Source of the DNA: Candidatus Dadabacteria bacterium
GTDB taxonomy: Bacteria > Desulfobacterota_D > UBA1144 > Nemesobacterales > UBA2774
Length of the DNA stretch: 8,013 nucleotides
Assembly: GCA_020027805.1 (NCBI GenBank)
Contig: JAHKKQ010000097.1
Location: 1 to 8,013, forward strand
Direction of reading: 5' to 3'
In this document: positions 1 to 5,527 of the stretch, piece after piece
How positions within the stretch are numbered: position 1 is the stretch's first letter
How the letters are laid out: each line of letters opens with the position of its first letter
The notes under the pieces: generated by a model
Databases searched by the model: none
What the model saw: only the letters and a program-made list of their open reading frames with translations
Told to the model about the DNA's origin: nothing
Translations under genes and position numbers: made by a program

Positions 1-342
1 GACCCTCGCATCAGGAGCTACCACTACTTCCCGGCAGACACTCTCAAGATAGAGGCGTGGGTCTATCCCGATTACGGCGGCACACTCGCCGAGCTAATCA
101 CGCAGACGAAGGACATAACGAGGATCGACGACTTCACTATAGGCGGGAAGAAGGCGAAGAAGGTGTGGCAGAAGGTCGGGGAAGGGGTCGACGAGGGGGA
201 CGAGATCTATTCGATCTATTTCGTGGACGCGGGCAAGCGGGCGATATTCACGTGCTATCCGGTGTACTCGAGCCTCACCGCCAAATTCGAGGAGATAGTC
301 GGGAGCTTCAGATTCGCCAAGGACGCCGATAAGAAGAAATAG
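1..342 (+). CDS. C-terminal part of an unrecognised, probably exported protein
   Basis: Reading frame 1 is open from the left edge to a TAG at 340-342, giving 113 residues of a protein whose start lies outside the window. The segment alternates short hydrophobic strands with charged turns (KIEAWVYP, IDDFTIGGKKAKKVW, EIYSIYFVD, RAIFTCYPV) and ends in an amphipathic helix followed by GSFRF and a lysine tail. This layout resembles the end of small PsbP-like alpha/beta domains found in bacterial lipoproteins, where a final helix leads into a last strand; that assignment is inference from pattern only. Codon use (ATA, AGG, GCG, CTC) matches the other GC-rich genes here. No function is assigned. 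The neighbour downstream is on the opposite strand, so this gene ends its transcription unit. Confidence 0.7.
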   Translation, partial: DPRIRSYHYFPADTLKIEAWVYPDYGGTLAELITQTKDITRIDDFTIGGKKAKKVWQKVGEGVDEGDEIYSIYFVDAGKRAIFTCYPVYSSLTAKFEEIVGSFRFAKDADKKK

Positions 343-347
343 TTCAC

Positions 348-371
348 TCGCGGAGCGGACAGACGCCGCGA
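348..371 (+). terminator. Weak hairpin after the first gene
   Basis: TCGCGG (348-353) pairs with CCGCGA (366-371) around a 12-base loop, six bases after the stop codon. No T-run follows, so it is a poor intrinsic terminator. The position between two convergent genes is the main argument for a role. Confidence 0.25.
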
Positions 372-397
372 CAATCCCTGAATTCGGATATCTGAAT

Positions 398-724
398 CTA
401 AGCTTGTACTTCCTGGCCGCTTTCTCGCAGAGACCTCTTTAATACGGCTATAACAACCGAGGTCTCATAAAGCTCTTCACACCCAAAAATGAGCGAGAGA
501 AAAAGTAAACTCTCAATATGCCCTAGCCAACCGGCACCGATACCGACCAAGCTCAAACCAGCGAGCCCCGTGCGCAGGTGACGCACCAAGACAAGCGCTC
601 TCATTGGGTCCGCTGACTCTTTAAGCACTTTCTTCACCCCCCGGTATAAACTCCAGGAAACTATGACAGCACCAAATATCAGGATGATTGAGGGAAGATA
701 GATATTCCAAGAACTCTCGACCAT
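398..724 (-). CDS. Small membrane protein, about three TM helices, unknown function
   Basis: A 108-residue protein starting at ATG 722-724 behind a strong ribosome site (GGAGGAGG, about 5 bases upstream on the minus strand). Residues about 9-28 form a hydrophobic helix, followed by a basic loop (RGVKKVLKES), a second helix at about 50-69 rich in Gly and Leu, and a third at about 70-95 that contains the acidic CEELYE patch. The C-terminus is charged (KRSLRESGQE). No enzyme motif is visible and I do not recognise the family. The gene stands out from its neighbours: about a third of its Leu codons are TTA or TTG, it uses GGT, TTT and CGT, and it is lower in GC. This suggests transfer from another genome. 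It faces the end of the partial gene to its left and lies downstream of the phosphatase gene on the same strand, about 150 bases away. Confidence 0.75.
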   Translation of the reverse strand: MVESSWNIYLPSIILIFGAVIVSWSLYRGVKKVLKESADPMRALVLVRHLRTGLAGLSLVGIGAGWLGHIESLLFLSLIFGCEELYETSVVIAVLKRSLRESGQEVQA

Positions 725-874
725 TGTTTCCTCCTCCGTCAGCGCGGGGTGACAAACAATCCCTTAACGTCTATTTAGATGATTATCTTAAAGCCTTTGA
801 TTCAAGTAAAGGGAACTCCGGTGGAATTCGGACGAACGCTTCTTAGAACTGTACTTGGGATCTTACAAAACGAA

Positions 875-2749
875 TCAGTCCTGTCGATTGAACAATTCCG
901 ACAGCGGATTGCCGGTCGCGCCGTTCGGATAAGGTATTTTGAGCAGGGCCGAGACCGTGGGCGCTATGTCGGTTATAAATACCGGCCTCATGGATTCGCC
1001 CTTCTTGATATTCCGCCCGTAGAAAATGAGCGGGACATGAGTGTCGTAGTCGTAAGGCGCACCGTGCGTCGTCCCTTTCTTCCCGAACCTCTCCTTGTAC
1101 TCGATCCACGAAGGCTCCATTATCACGATGACATCGCCCGACCTCTTCCTGTTGTATCCGTTCCCGACGAGCTGTCTCGCACCCGTCGTGAAATCGGCGG
1201 AGTCAAGCTCGGACGCCGTTACCACGTCGGCTACACCGTCGAGCGTCATGAGATACGAAGCCGCTTCCTTCTCGACGTTCTCGAGAGAGAGCCTGAGCTT
1301 GCTCGTTATCAGATCGCGGTCGAGATACGCCTGCTGGTTGCTGTAGGCGAGCGCGAATTTACTGCCTCCCCTTCCGAAAACCTTACCCAGATGCCCGTTC
1401 AGTCCGGCAAGCACCCGATCGTCTTCCATGAAATATCCAGATGGAATGCCCATGTCCCCGAGAAAGAGCGGCGAGTCCCCTACCCCGTGGTCCGCCGTGA
1501 GGAATACGAGGTAGTTGTCTTCGCCGACTTCGCTGTCGAGCGCGTTAAGCAGGTCCGCGATGTCGAGATCGATCCTGAGGTAGGCGTCTTCGACCTCGAC
1601 AGACCTCGGGCCGTAGTAGTGCCCGATTATGTCGGTAGACGAAAAGCTGACCGCGAGAAAATCCGTAACCCCGTCCTTCCCGAGCCCTTCACCCCTGACC
1701 GCGGCAAGGGCGAAGTCCTTCGTTATCGAGTTCCCGAAAGGCGTAACCTTTATGAGCCTCCCGTACTGCCCCTTCGTCTCTTCCTTGTTCTCCTCGAGGA
1801 CGTCCTTCAGGACGTAGGGGAAGACGGGCTTTCTGTACTCCCCTGTCTCTTCGTCCCTGCCCCTGATCGATTTCTCGTAGACGTTGTCGTCGGGCAGGCT
1901 CTCGCTGTAGGTAGATACGTCCCCGAGCGTATTCCACACCCCGTCTATGCCGGGCATGTTCAAATATTTCTCAGCCGAATATTTTTCATTGAAGTCCGTT
2001 ACCCAGGCGGGGAGCTCGGGCTTAGCACCCCCGGGCATTTGCATATCGCGGTAATAATACGTGCTCGTGACCCACACGCCGCTCTCGTCGTCGAGCCAGT
2101 AGGCGGCGTTCCCGAGATGCCCGGCGGGCATTATCGCCGCCCTGTCCTTGAGCGCTACGCCTATCACCTTCGAATTCTTTCCGGTCGCGAGTCTCAATTC
2201 GTCCGTGACCGACGCGGTCAGCAGATTCCGGGGTGACAATTGCCCTGACTTTTCGTCCTCACCCGCGCCTCCCCCGACGAGGCCGGCCGTGAGGTCGCGC
2301 GCGCAGTAGGTCTCGTCGTTTTCGGGCACCCTGACGAACCAGTCGTTGCCGATTATACCGTGTACGGAGGGAGTGGTGCCGGTGTATATGGACGCGTGGC
2401 CGGGGCACGTGGTCGTCGGCACATAGTTGAATCTCGCGTTCCTGAAGATAAACCCGTCGCCGGCGAGCCTCTTGAAACCGTCCTCGCCGTATTTGTCCCT
2501 GAACCTGTCGAGAAAATCGTACGCCATCTGGTCGACCACTATCCCGACTGCGAGCCTCGGCGGAGCGTCCTCCCCGTCTTCGGTTTCGGGCGCGGGGGCC
2601 ACGGTCGGTCCCAATGTCGGATGCGGGACCCTCTCTTCAGGCGCTTCATTCGTATCCTGCCGCTCCGGCTGCTCGCACGAAATCAAGACGAATATGGCGA
2701 GAAAAATTACGAGGGCGCAGAGAATCCGGGGTTTATTTATATATTCCAT
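875..2749 (-). CDS. PafA-like alkaline phosphatase family lipoprotein
   Basis: A 624-residue phosphatase of the alkaline phosphatase superfamily, predicted to release phosphate from phosphomonoesters in the periplasm. The start ATG (2747-2749) follows AGGA by 8 bases. A signal peptide ends in the lipobox LISC, so Cys25 would carry the lipid; a Pro/Glu-rich linker runs to about residue 64. The catalytic domain shows DQM (metal ligand Asp73), PTTTCPGH (nucleophile Thr114), GIIGNDW (Asn135), ALKDR (Lys201, Arg203), TDIIGH (Asp373, His377), TADHG (Asp420, His421) and THGAP (His562). By family knowledge, PafA of Elizabethkingia uses Asp38, Thr79, Asn100, Lys162, Arg164, Asp305, His309, Asp352, His353 and His486. 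The Asp-Thr-Asn and Asp/His spacings match exactly. The Lys-x-Arg pair favours a PafA-type monoesterase over an NPP-type diesterase. Substrate preference remains inferred. Confidence 0.93.
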   Translation of the reverse strand: MEYINKPRILCALVIFLAIFVLISCEQPERQDTNEAPEERVPHPTLGPTVAPAPETEDGEDAPPRLAVGIVVDQMAYDFLDRFRDKYGEDGFKRLAGDGFIFRNARFNYVPTTTCPGHASIYTGTTPSVHGIIGNDWFVRVPENDETYCARDLTAGLVGGGAGEDEKSGQLSPRNLLTASVTDELRLATGKNSKVIGVALKDRAAIMPAGHLGNAAYWLDDESGVWVTSTYYYRDMQMPGGAKPELPAWVTDFNEKYSAEKYLNMPGIDGVWNTLGDVSTYSESLPDDNVYEKSIRGRDEETGEYRKPVFPYVLKDVLEENKEETKGQYGRLIKVTPFGNSITKDFALAAVRGEGLGKDGVTDFLAVSFSSTDIIGHYYGPRSVEVEDAYLRIDLDIADLLNALDSEVGEDNYLVFLTADHGVGDSPLFLGDMGIPSGYFMEDDRVLAGLNGHLGKVFGRGGSKFALAYSNQQAYLDRDLITSKLRLSLENVEKEAASYLMTLDGVADVVTASELDSADFTTGARQLVGNGYNRKRSGDVIVIMEPSWIEYKERFGKKGTTHGAPYDYDTHVPLIFYGRNIKKGESMRPVFITDIAPTVSALLKIPYPNGATGNPLSELFNRQD

Positions 2750-2870
2750 TTCGACATTCCTGATGAATCGGCCTTTATTAATTTTACTCTATCTATGTTA
2801 AATAAGCATGAAGCCTGAGACGGGTGAACATATATTGTAATTCAATTCCCCGAAACCGCGTAAAAAGCCT

Positions 2871-2899
2871 TTCGCAAAAAACATATTTGGCGTTATAAT
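2871..2899 (+). promoter_or_regulatory. Sigma70-type promoter for the OmpA-like lipoprotein gene
   Basis: A perfect TATAAT (2894-2899) lies 17 bases downstream of TTCGCA (2871-2876, 4 of 6 matches to TTGACA). Transcription would start near 2906, leaving a leader of about 24 bases before the ATG at 2930. The promoter sits in the 180-base divergent gap shared with the phosphatase gene. Confidence 0.6.
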
Positions 2900-2917
2900 T
2901 CCGGTTAACATCAGAAC

Positions 2918-2924
2918 AAGGAGG
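2918..2924 (+). promoter_or_regulatory. Strong Shine-Dalgarno site of the OmpA-like gene
   Basis: AAGGAGG sits 5 bases before the ATG at 2930 and fixes that start. It is among the strongest ribosome sites in the window, in keeping with an abundant envelope protein. Confidence 0.7.
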
Positions 2925-2929
2925 ATTCA

Positions 2930-3496
2930 ATGAAAAACGCAAAACTAATATTCGTTCTCGCGCTCGTATTTGCAGCAGGGTGCGTATCTCAGGGGACATA
3001 CGATCAACAGGTACAGGAGACCCAGCAGCTCGCTTACCTGAACGCTACTTATCAGCAGCTTAACCAGGCGCTCGAAGCCGAAGTCGCCGCCGACCAGGTC
3101 CAGATACAGCAGCTCCAGGACGAGCTCCAGGTCACGATGGTGAACGAGATCCTCTTCGCGGAAGGCGGATGGGAGCTGCACAGCCAGGGGCGTCAGGAGA
3201 TCAATAAAATAATACCCGCGCTCCAGCAGGTTCCGGGCAAGTACATAGTGATACAGGGATTCACGGACAACCTCGGCATACTCGAGCCGCTCGCCGGAAG
3301 GTTCCCGACGAACTGGGACCTCGCCGCGGGACGCGCCGTATCCGTAGTCCGCTACCTCGCCGAGCAGGGTATAGACCCGAACTATCTCGCGGCCGTTTCG
3401 TTCGGTCAGTACCACCCGGTAGCCGACAACAGCACTCCCCAGGGACGCTCACAGAACAGGCGGATCAACATTACGATACAGGACGAGATGCCGTAA
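2930..3496 (+). CDS. OmpA/MotB-family peptidoglycan-binding lipoprotein
   Basis: A 188-residue lipoprotein that should tether the outer membrane to the cell wall. The signal peptide ends in the lipobox FAAGC, making Cys18 the lipidated residue. Residues about 24-68 are strikingly rich in Gln, Leu and Ala and look like a helical or coiled-coil spacer. The OmpA C-terminal-like domain fills about 71-184: LFAEGGWELHSQG (first strand), IVIQGFTDN (usually G-H-T-D; His is Phe here, Asp113 kept), FPTNWDLAAGRA (Asp130 and Arg135), VSFGQYHPVADN and the closing SQNRRINI. In this family the conserved Asp and Arg bind diaminopimelate of peptidoglycan. The insert before NWDLAAGRA is like MotB, but there is no transmembrane anchor or flagellar neighbour, so a general wall-binding lipoprotein is the better call. 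It is transcribed divergently from the phosphatase gene. Confidence 0.92.
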   Translation: MKNAKLIFVLALVFAAGCVSQGTYDQQVQETQQLAYLNATYQQLNQALEAEVAADQVQIQQLQDELQVTMVNEILFAEGGWELHSQGRQEINKIIPALQQVPGKYIVIQGFTDNLGILEPLAGRFPTNWDLAAGRAVSVVRYLAEQGIDPNYLAAVSFGQYHPVADNSTPQGRSQNRRINITIQDEMP

Positions 3497-3510
3497 CAAA
3501 GAATAGAGTT

Positions 3511-3677
3511 TAAATCCACCCTAACCCTCCTTTACAAAAGGAGGGAATAATTGCAACCCCCCTTAGAAAAAGGGGAACAATTCCGACAAATCGAAGGAAT
3601 TGGTTGAAGTTGATTTACAGCAAAGGATCACCTTAATCGGAGTGAAGCAGCTGATAAGCCAAGTTCAGGGGGATTTA
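3511..3677. repeat. Degenerate inverted-repeat (MITE-like) intergenic element
   Basis: The left end TAAATCCACCCT (3511-3522) is mirrored at the right end by CAGGGGGATTTA (3666-3677); the arms agree apart from one inserted A and a G/A change. Inside the left arm are the perfect 9-base stem at 3525-3545 and a second hairpin, CCCCTT-AGAAA-AAGGGG, at about 3558-3574. AATTCC/GGAATT also pairs around 3580-3598. No reading frame of note occurs inside. Arms of the form AAATCCCCCT...AGGGGGATTT resemble short dispersed intergenic repeats seen in many bacterial genomes, so this is probably a small non-coding element or its remnant. Confidence 0.5.
3525..3545 (+). terminator. Perfect 9-bp hairpin downstream of the OmpA-like gene
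   Basis: CCCTCCTTT (3525-3533) and AAAGGAGGG (3537-3545) pair perfectly around the loop ACA, 28 bases after the stop codon. The bases that follow are AATAATTGC rather than a T-run, so termination would be imperfect. It also forms part of the inverted-repeat element, which may be its real origin. Confidence 0.4.
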
Positions 3678-3854
3678 TAGGATAGGCAGTTTTCTCCACC
3701 CAATAAATATTCCTCCTGAGTACCAAACCCAGTTATAGAGAACAACCCCCCACTGGAAAAATTCCCGTATCCGTTTATATTCTATTCCTTGATTGGGGTT
3801 CCCCGGCTCGCCCTGCCGGGGCAATACAAACACGTATAGAGGCAGAACCGTACA
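3678..3854. other. Remaining intergenic sequence before the TTG-started gene
   Basis: With the repeat element and hairpins just upstream, this completes the 358-base gap between the OmpA-like gene and the next coding region. It is AT-richer than the genes around it, and I find no frame above about a dozen codons with a ribosome site. Its one clear structure is the GC-rich hairpin at 3801-3821. No convincing promoter with both hexamers was seen for the gene at 3855. Confidence 0.5.
3801..3821. terminator. GC-rich hairpin, 7-bp stem, 7-base loop
   Basis: CCCCGGC (3801-3807) pairs perfectly with GCCGGGG (3815-3821) around TCGCCCT. There is no T-run on either side, so this could be a factor-assisted terminator, a leader structure of the gene at 3855, or part of another repeat. 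It lies 33 bases upstream of that gene's start. Confidence 0.3.
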
Positions 3855-4232
3855 TTGTCGGGAAGGAAACCGCTCGCGCTCGCTATTTCGTTCGGGGTAT
3901 TAATTTTGGGGCTTTACGCGTTCCGCTTTGTGAGCGGGACTCACACGGAGTACTGTCCCCTTTCCCACATGCTGAGCGACACGGCCGACTGCATCGTGCT
4001 CCACGTCTCCAAAGGCAGGGTTCTGATACGCCACAGGGACAGCTTTACGAAAGACGCCTACTTCGAGATAATCGGCGAAGGCGGCTCGCAAAAGTTCGAT
4101 ATTCCGGAATTCAGCCTGAAGTCAGGCGCTGAGAAAAAGTTCCGTGTCAGGCTCATGGACAACGAACCGGACGCGGTCACGATAAACGGCGCGCGCTTCG
4201 ACCTCCTGCCCCTCACGAACGCGGGCAGGTGA
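3855..4232 (+). CDS. Small single-pass membrane-anchored protein, unknown function
   Basis: A 125-residue protein. An in-frame TAG at 3837-3839 limits the start, and TTG at 3855 is the only usable start codon that keeps the whole hydrophobic segment. The ribosome site is weak (GAGG at 3839-3842, 12 bases away). Residues 5-24 form one membrane helix after a basic start (SGRK), so the rest should lie outside the inner membrane. Two cysteines (Cys34 and Cys46) just after the helix, in EYCPLSHM and TADCIVLHV, could form a disulfide. Then come strand-like segments (GRVLIRHRD, AYFEIIGEG, FRVRLMDNEP, DAVTINGARFDLLP), which suggest a small beta-sandwich. I do not recognise the family. Codon use matches the GC-rich neighbours. 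It converges with the cysteine-rich lipoprotein gene, leaving only nine bases between their stop codons. Confidence 0.65.
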   Translation: MSGRKPLALAISFGVLILGLYAFRFVSGTHTEYCPLSHMLSDTADCIVLHVSKGRVLIRHRDSFTKDAYFEIIGEGGSQKFDIPEFSLKSGAEKKFRVRLMDNEPDAVTINGARFDLLPLTNAGR

Positions 4233-4241
4233 CGCGGCTCA

Positions 4242-4775
4242 TTATAAATACGGTATGGTCTCGAAGCACCGGGGCGGGGTGGAGTTGGCGCAGAAGTTGC
4301 AAACGGCCTCTTCAGTCCTCACGCCGGGTATGTCGATCGTGAGGGAGAGCTTGTCTATCTGAAACGGATCGATGTCCCCGAGTGTGCCGGCCAGGTCTCC
4401 CTTGACGAACCTGCCGAACTCGTTCTGGAACGTCTCAAAGAGCGTGAGCGTCCCGCAGTCTGTGAATTCGGCGATCCACTTATCGGTCGTATTCAGGAAC
4501 GAGAATATAGTGCCCGGGTTGGGAGTGCCTTCGATCGGGCCCTCGCTCCAGGCTATGGAGAAATGGTCGCCCGTCTCCTGCCCGGTGCACTTGTAGCACC
4601 CGAGCCCGTCCTCCTGGCCTATGGCGAGTATGTCCTCCGCGACGCAGGACGACCCCTCCAGGTTCACCCCGAAGCAACCGTTCACTTCCGAGTCGCAGGA
4701 TATGAAGTATATCCCGGATATAATAATAACCGGTACGGCCGCCAGGAGTAACATCACGCGCCTATTGAGCCTCAT
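4242..4775 (-). CDS. Cysteine-rich lipoprotein, unknown function
   Basis: A 177-residue protein with a basic start (MRLNRR), a hydrophobic helix and the lipobox FISC, so Cys27 would be lipidated. Eight further cysteines follow at 34, 44, 60, 63, 107, 159, 162 and 170, including the pairs CYKC and CNFC. An even number of eight suggests four disulfides in the periplasm or on the outer membrane; metal binding by the two CxxC pairs is an alternative. The centre (about 68-150) has strand-like stretches (HFSIAWSEGP, KWIAEFTDCGTLTLF, DKLSLTIDIP). I recognise no family. There is no Shine-Dalgarno before the ATG at 4773-4775; a TATAAT lies so close that the transcript may begin at the ATG itself. Met8 is a possible inner start, but it would remove the basic end of the signal peptide. 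The gene is divergent from the lipocalin-like gene. Confidence 0.75.
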   Translation of the reverse strand: MRLNRRVMLLLAAVPVIIISGIYFISCDSEVNGCFGVNLEGSSCVAEDILAIGQEDGLGCYKCTGQETGDHFSIAWSEGPIEGTPNPGTIFSFLNTTDKWIAEFTDCGTLTLFETFQNEFGRFVKGDLAGTLGDIDPFQIDKLSLTIDIPGVRTEEAVCNFCANSTPPRCFETIPYL

Positions 4776-4781
4776 AGGATA

Positions 4782-4787
4782 ATTATA
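4782..4787 (-). promoter_or_regulatory. TATAAT -10 box placed for a leaderless transcript
   Basis: On the minus strand a perfect TATAAT is followed by six bases (TATCCT) and then the ATG of the cysteine-rich lipoprotein gene. The usual 6-7 base distance from the -10 box to +1 would put the first transcribed base on the A of the ATG. The -35 is poor (TAGCAA, 3 of 6, spacer 18). Confidence 0.4.
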
Positions 4788-4834
4788 GCCAATAAAAAGT
4801 GAGGATTGCTATTTTTCCGGCAACTATCATATTT

Positions 4835-4864
4835 ATGACGAAGTCCCGGTTTTGCTGTTAGAAT
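4835..4864 (+). promoter_or_regulatory. Candidate promoter for the lipocalin-like lipoprotein gene
   Basis: ATGACG (4835-4840, 4 of 6 matches) and TAGAAT (4859-4864, 5 of 6) are 18 bases apart. Transcription would start near 4871, about 30 bases before the ATG at 4901. It shares a 125-base divergent gap with the cysteine-rich lipoprotein gene. Confidence 0.4.
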
Positions 4865-4900
4865 TAAAGACGGGGACCGGGCTTTCCCCCCGCAGCGGGC

Positions 4901-5314
4901 ATGGTAAAAAGAAACCTGGCGATAATATCAATATTGTGTTTACTCATCCCCTGGTCTTCAGGATGCGGGGATTCCGCGAATACCAGGAAAGAATTAAGCG
5001 GGACATGGGGAAGGCACGTCATGAGCGAGTCAGGCTCGTTCGAAGGGTTTCTCACGTTCGGTACTGACGGCTCGTTCGCTTTCACGTTCGAGGGCGAAGT
5101 AAAGGGGCATGAAAGGTCGGCGGGAAGTTACAGCCTCTCGGGACGGGACATAACGTTCGAGGACGGCTCTTGCGGGGGCGCGGGCAAGTACAGGTTCCTC
5201 GTGAAGGAAAGCGTCCTCTCGTTCATCCCCCTCGGCGACGGCTGCGGGGAGAGAAAGGCGGTGCTGACGGGGGAGTGGAAGAGGCGGGATACCCGAGAGC
5301 CGGCCGTAAACTGA
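4901..5314 (+). CDS. Small lipocalin-like lipoprotein
   Basis: A 137-residue protein with a signal peptide and lipobox SSGC (lipidated Cys22). The mature part fits a small beta-barrel of the lipocalin-like type: ELSGTWGRHV opens the domain, FEGFLTFGTDGSFAFTFEG, GSYSLSGRDITFEDGSCGG, GKYRFLVKESVLSFIPLGDGCGERKAVL continue as alternating strands, and TGEWKRRD closes it. Cys91 and Cys115 sit where members of such families carry a Cys pair (D-x-C...D-x-C-x-x-R), so a disulfide is likely. The family assignment rests on the pattern of Gly-x-Trp, Gly-x-Tyr and paired Cys, not on a search. No ligand is apparent. The ribosome site before the ATG is weak (GCGGGC). The gene is followed by an AT-rich gap and the first dehydrogenase gene. 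Confidence 0.75.
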   Translation: MVKRNLAIISILCLLIPWSSGCGDSANTRKELSGTWGRHVMSESGSFEGFLTFGTDGSFAFTFEGEVKGHERSAGSYSLSGRDITFEDGSCGGAGKYRFLVKESVLSFIPLGDGCGERKAVLTGEWKRRDTREPAVN

Positions 5315-5414
5315 ATATCAGATGCATCGCAGAATCCTGGCCGTTATATGTCTCACCGAGTCAAGAAAAATCCCCCTCTGTCCATACCGGTTAATCCCTC
5401 TCACCCGTATCCCC

Positions 5415-5500
5415 CGTAGATATTAAGAAAAGCACATATTTTTAGAGGTATAAGTCGTTTAGCCAAATTCATTGTATATATTAATAGACATAGATAAGCA
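5415..5500 (+). promoter_or_regulatory. AT-rich probable promoter region of the first SDR gene
   Basis: The lower part of the 213-base gap before the SDR start is strongly AT-rich, with TATAAG (5449-5454) and overlapping TATATA/TATATT boxes (5475-5482) as -10 candidates. I found no -35 with good spacing for either, so the exact promoter is open. No operator is clear inside it. Confidence 0.3.
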
Positions 5501-5527
5501 CCGATGAATATTGATAAAGCGGGTGAA

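Noticed and set aside
790..840. Imperfect inverted repeat GAACTCC-GGT-GGAATTC downstream of the phosphatase gene, considered as its terminator
   Set aside because: One mismatch in a 7-base stem, no T-run, and it is 45 or more bases from the stop codon.
779..2236. A 485-codon open frame on the plus strand, antisense to the phosphatase gene
   Set aside because: It lies almost wholly inside the phosphatase gene, is very rich in Arg, Val and Pro as expected for the complement of a GC-rich gene, has no ribosome site, and shows no domain. The minus-strand frame has a full set of catalytic motifs.
2770..2815. TAAAAT on the minus strand as a promoter for the phosphatase gene
   Set aside because: The -10 is plausible and the region AT-rich, but no -35 with 16-18 base spacing resembles the consensus.
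2945..3415. A 156-codon open frame antisense to the OmpA-like gene
   Set aside because: Shadow of a well-supported lipoprotein gene; it would run across its signal peptide and conserved domain without motifs of its own.
3661..3720. On the minus strand AGGAGG followed by a TTG and about a dozen codons
   Set aside because: The ribosome-like site is good, but the frame stops after 12 codons and overlaps the arm of the repeat element; there is no sign of selection on a peptide.
4885..4899. CCCGC-A-GCGGG palindrome just before the start of the lipocalin-like gene
   Set aside because: A one-base loop cannot form as drawn, and the shorter stem is weak; insufficient for a regulatory call.
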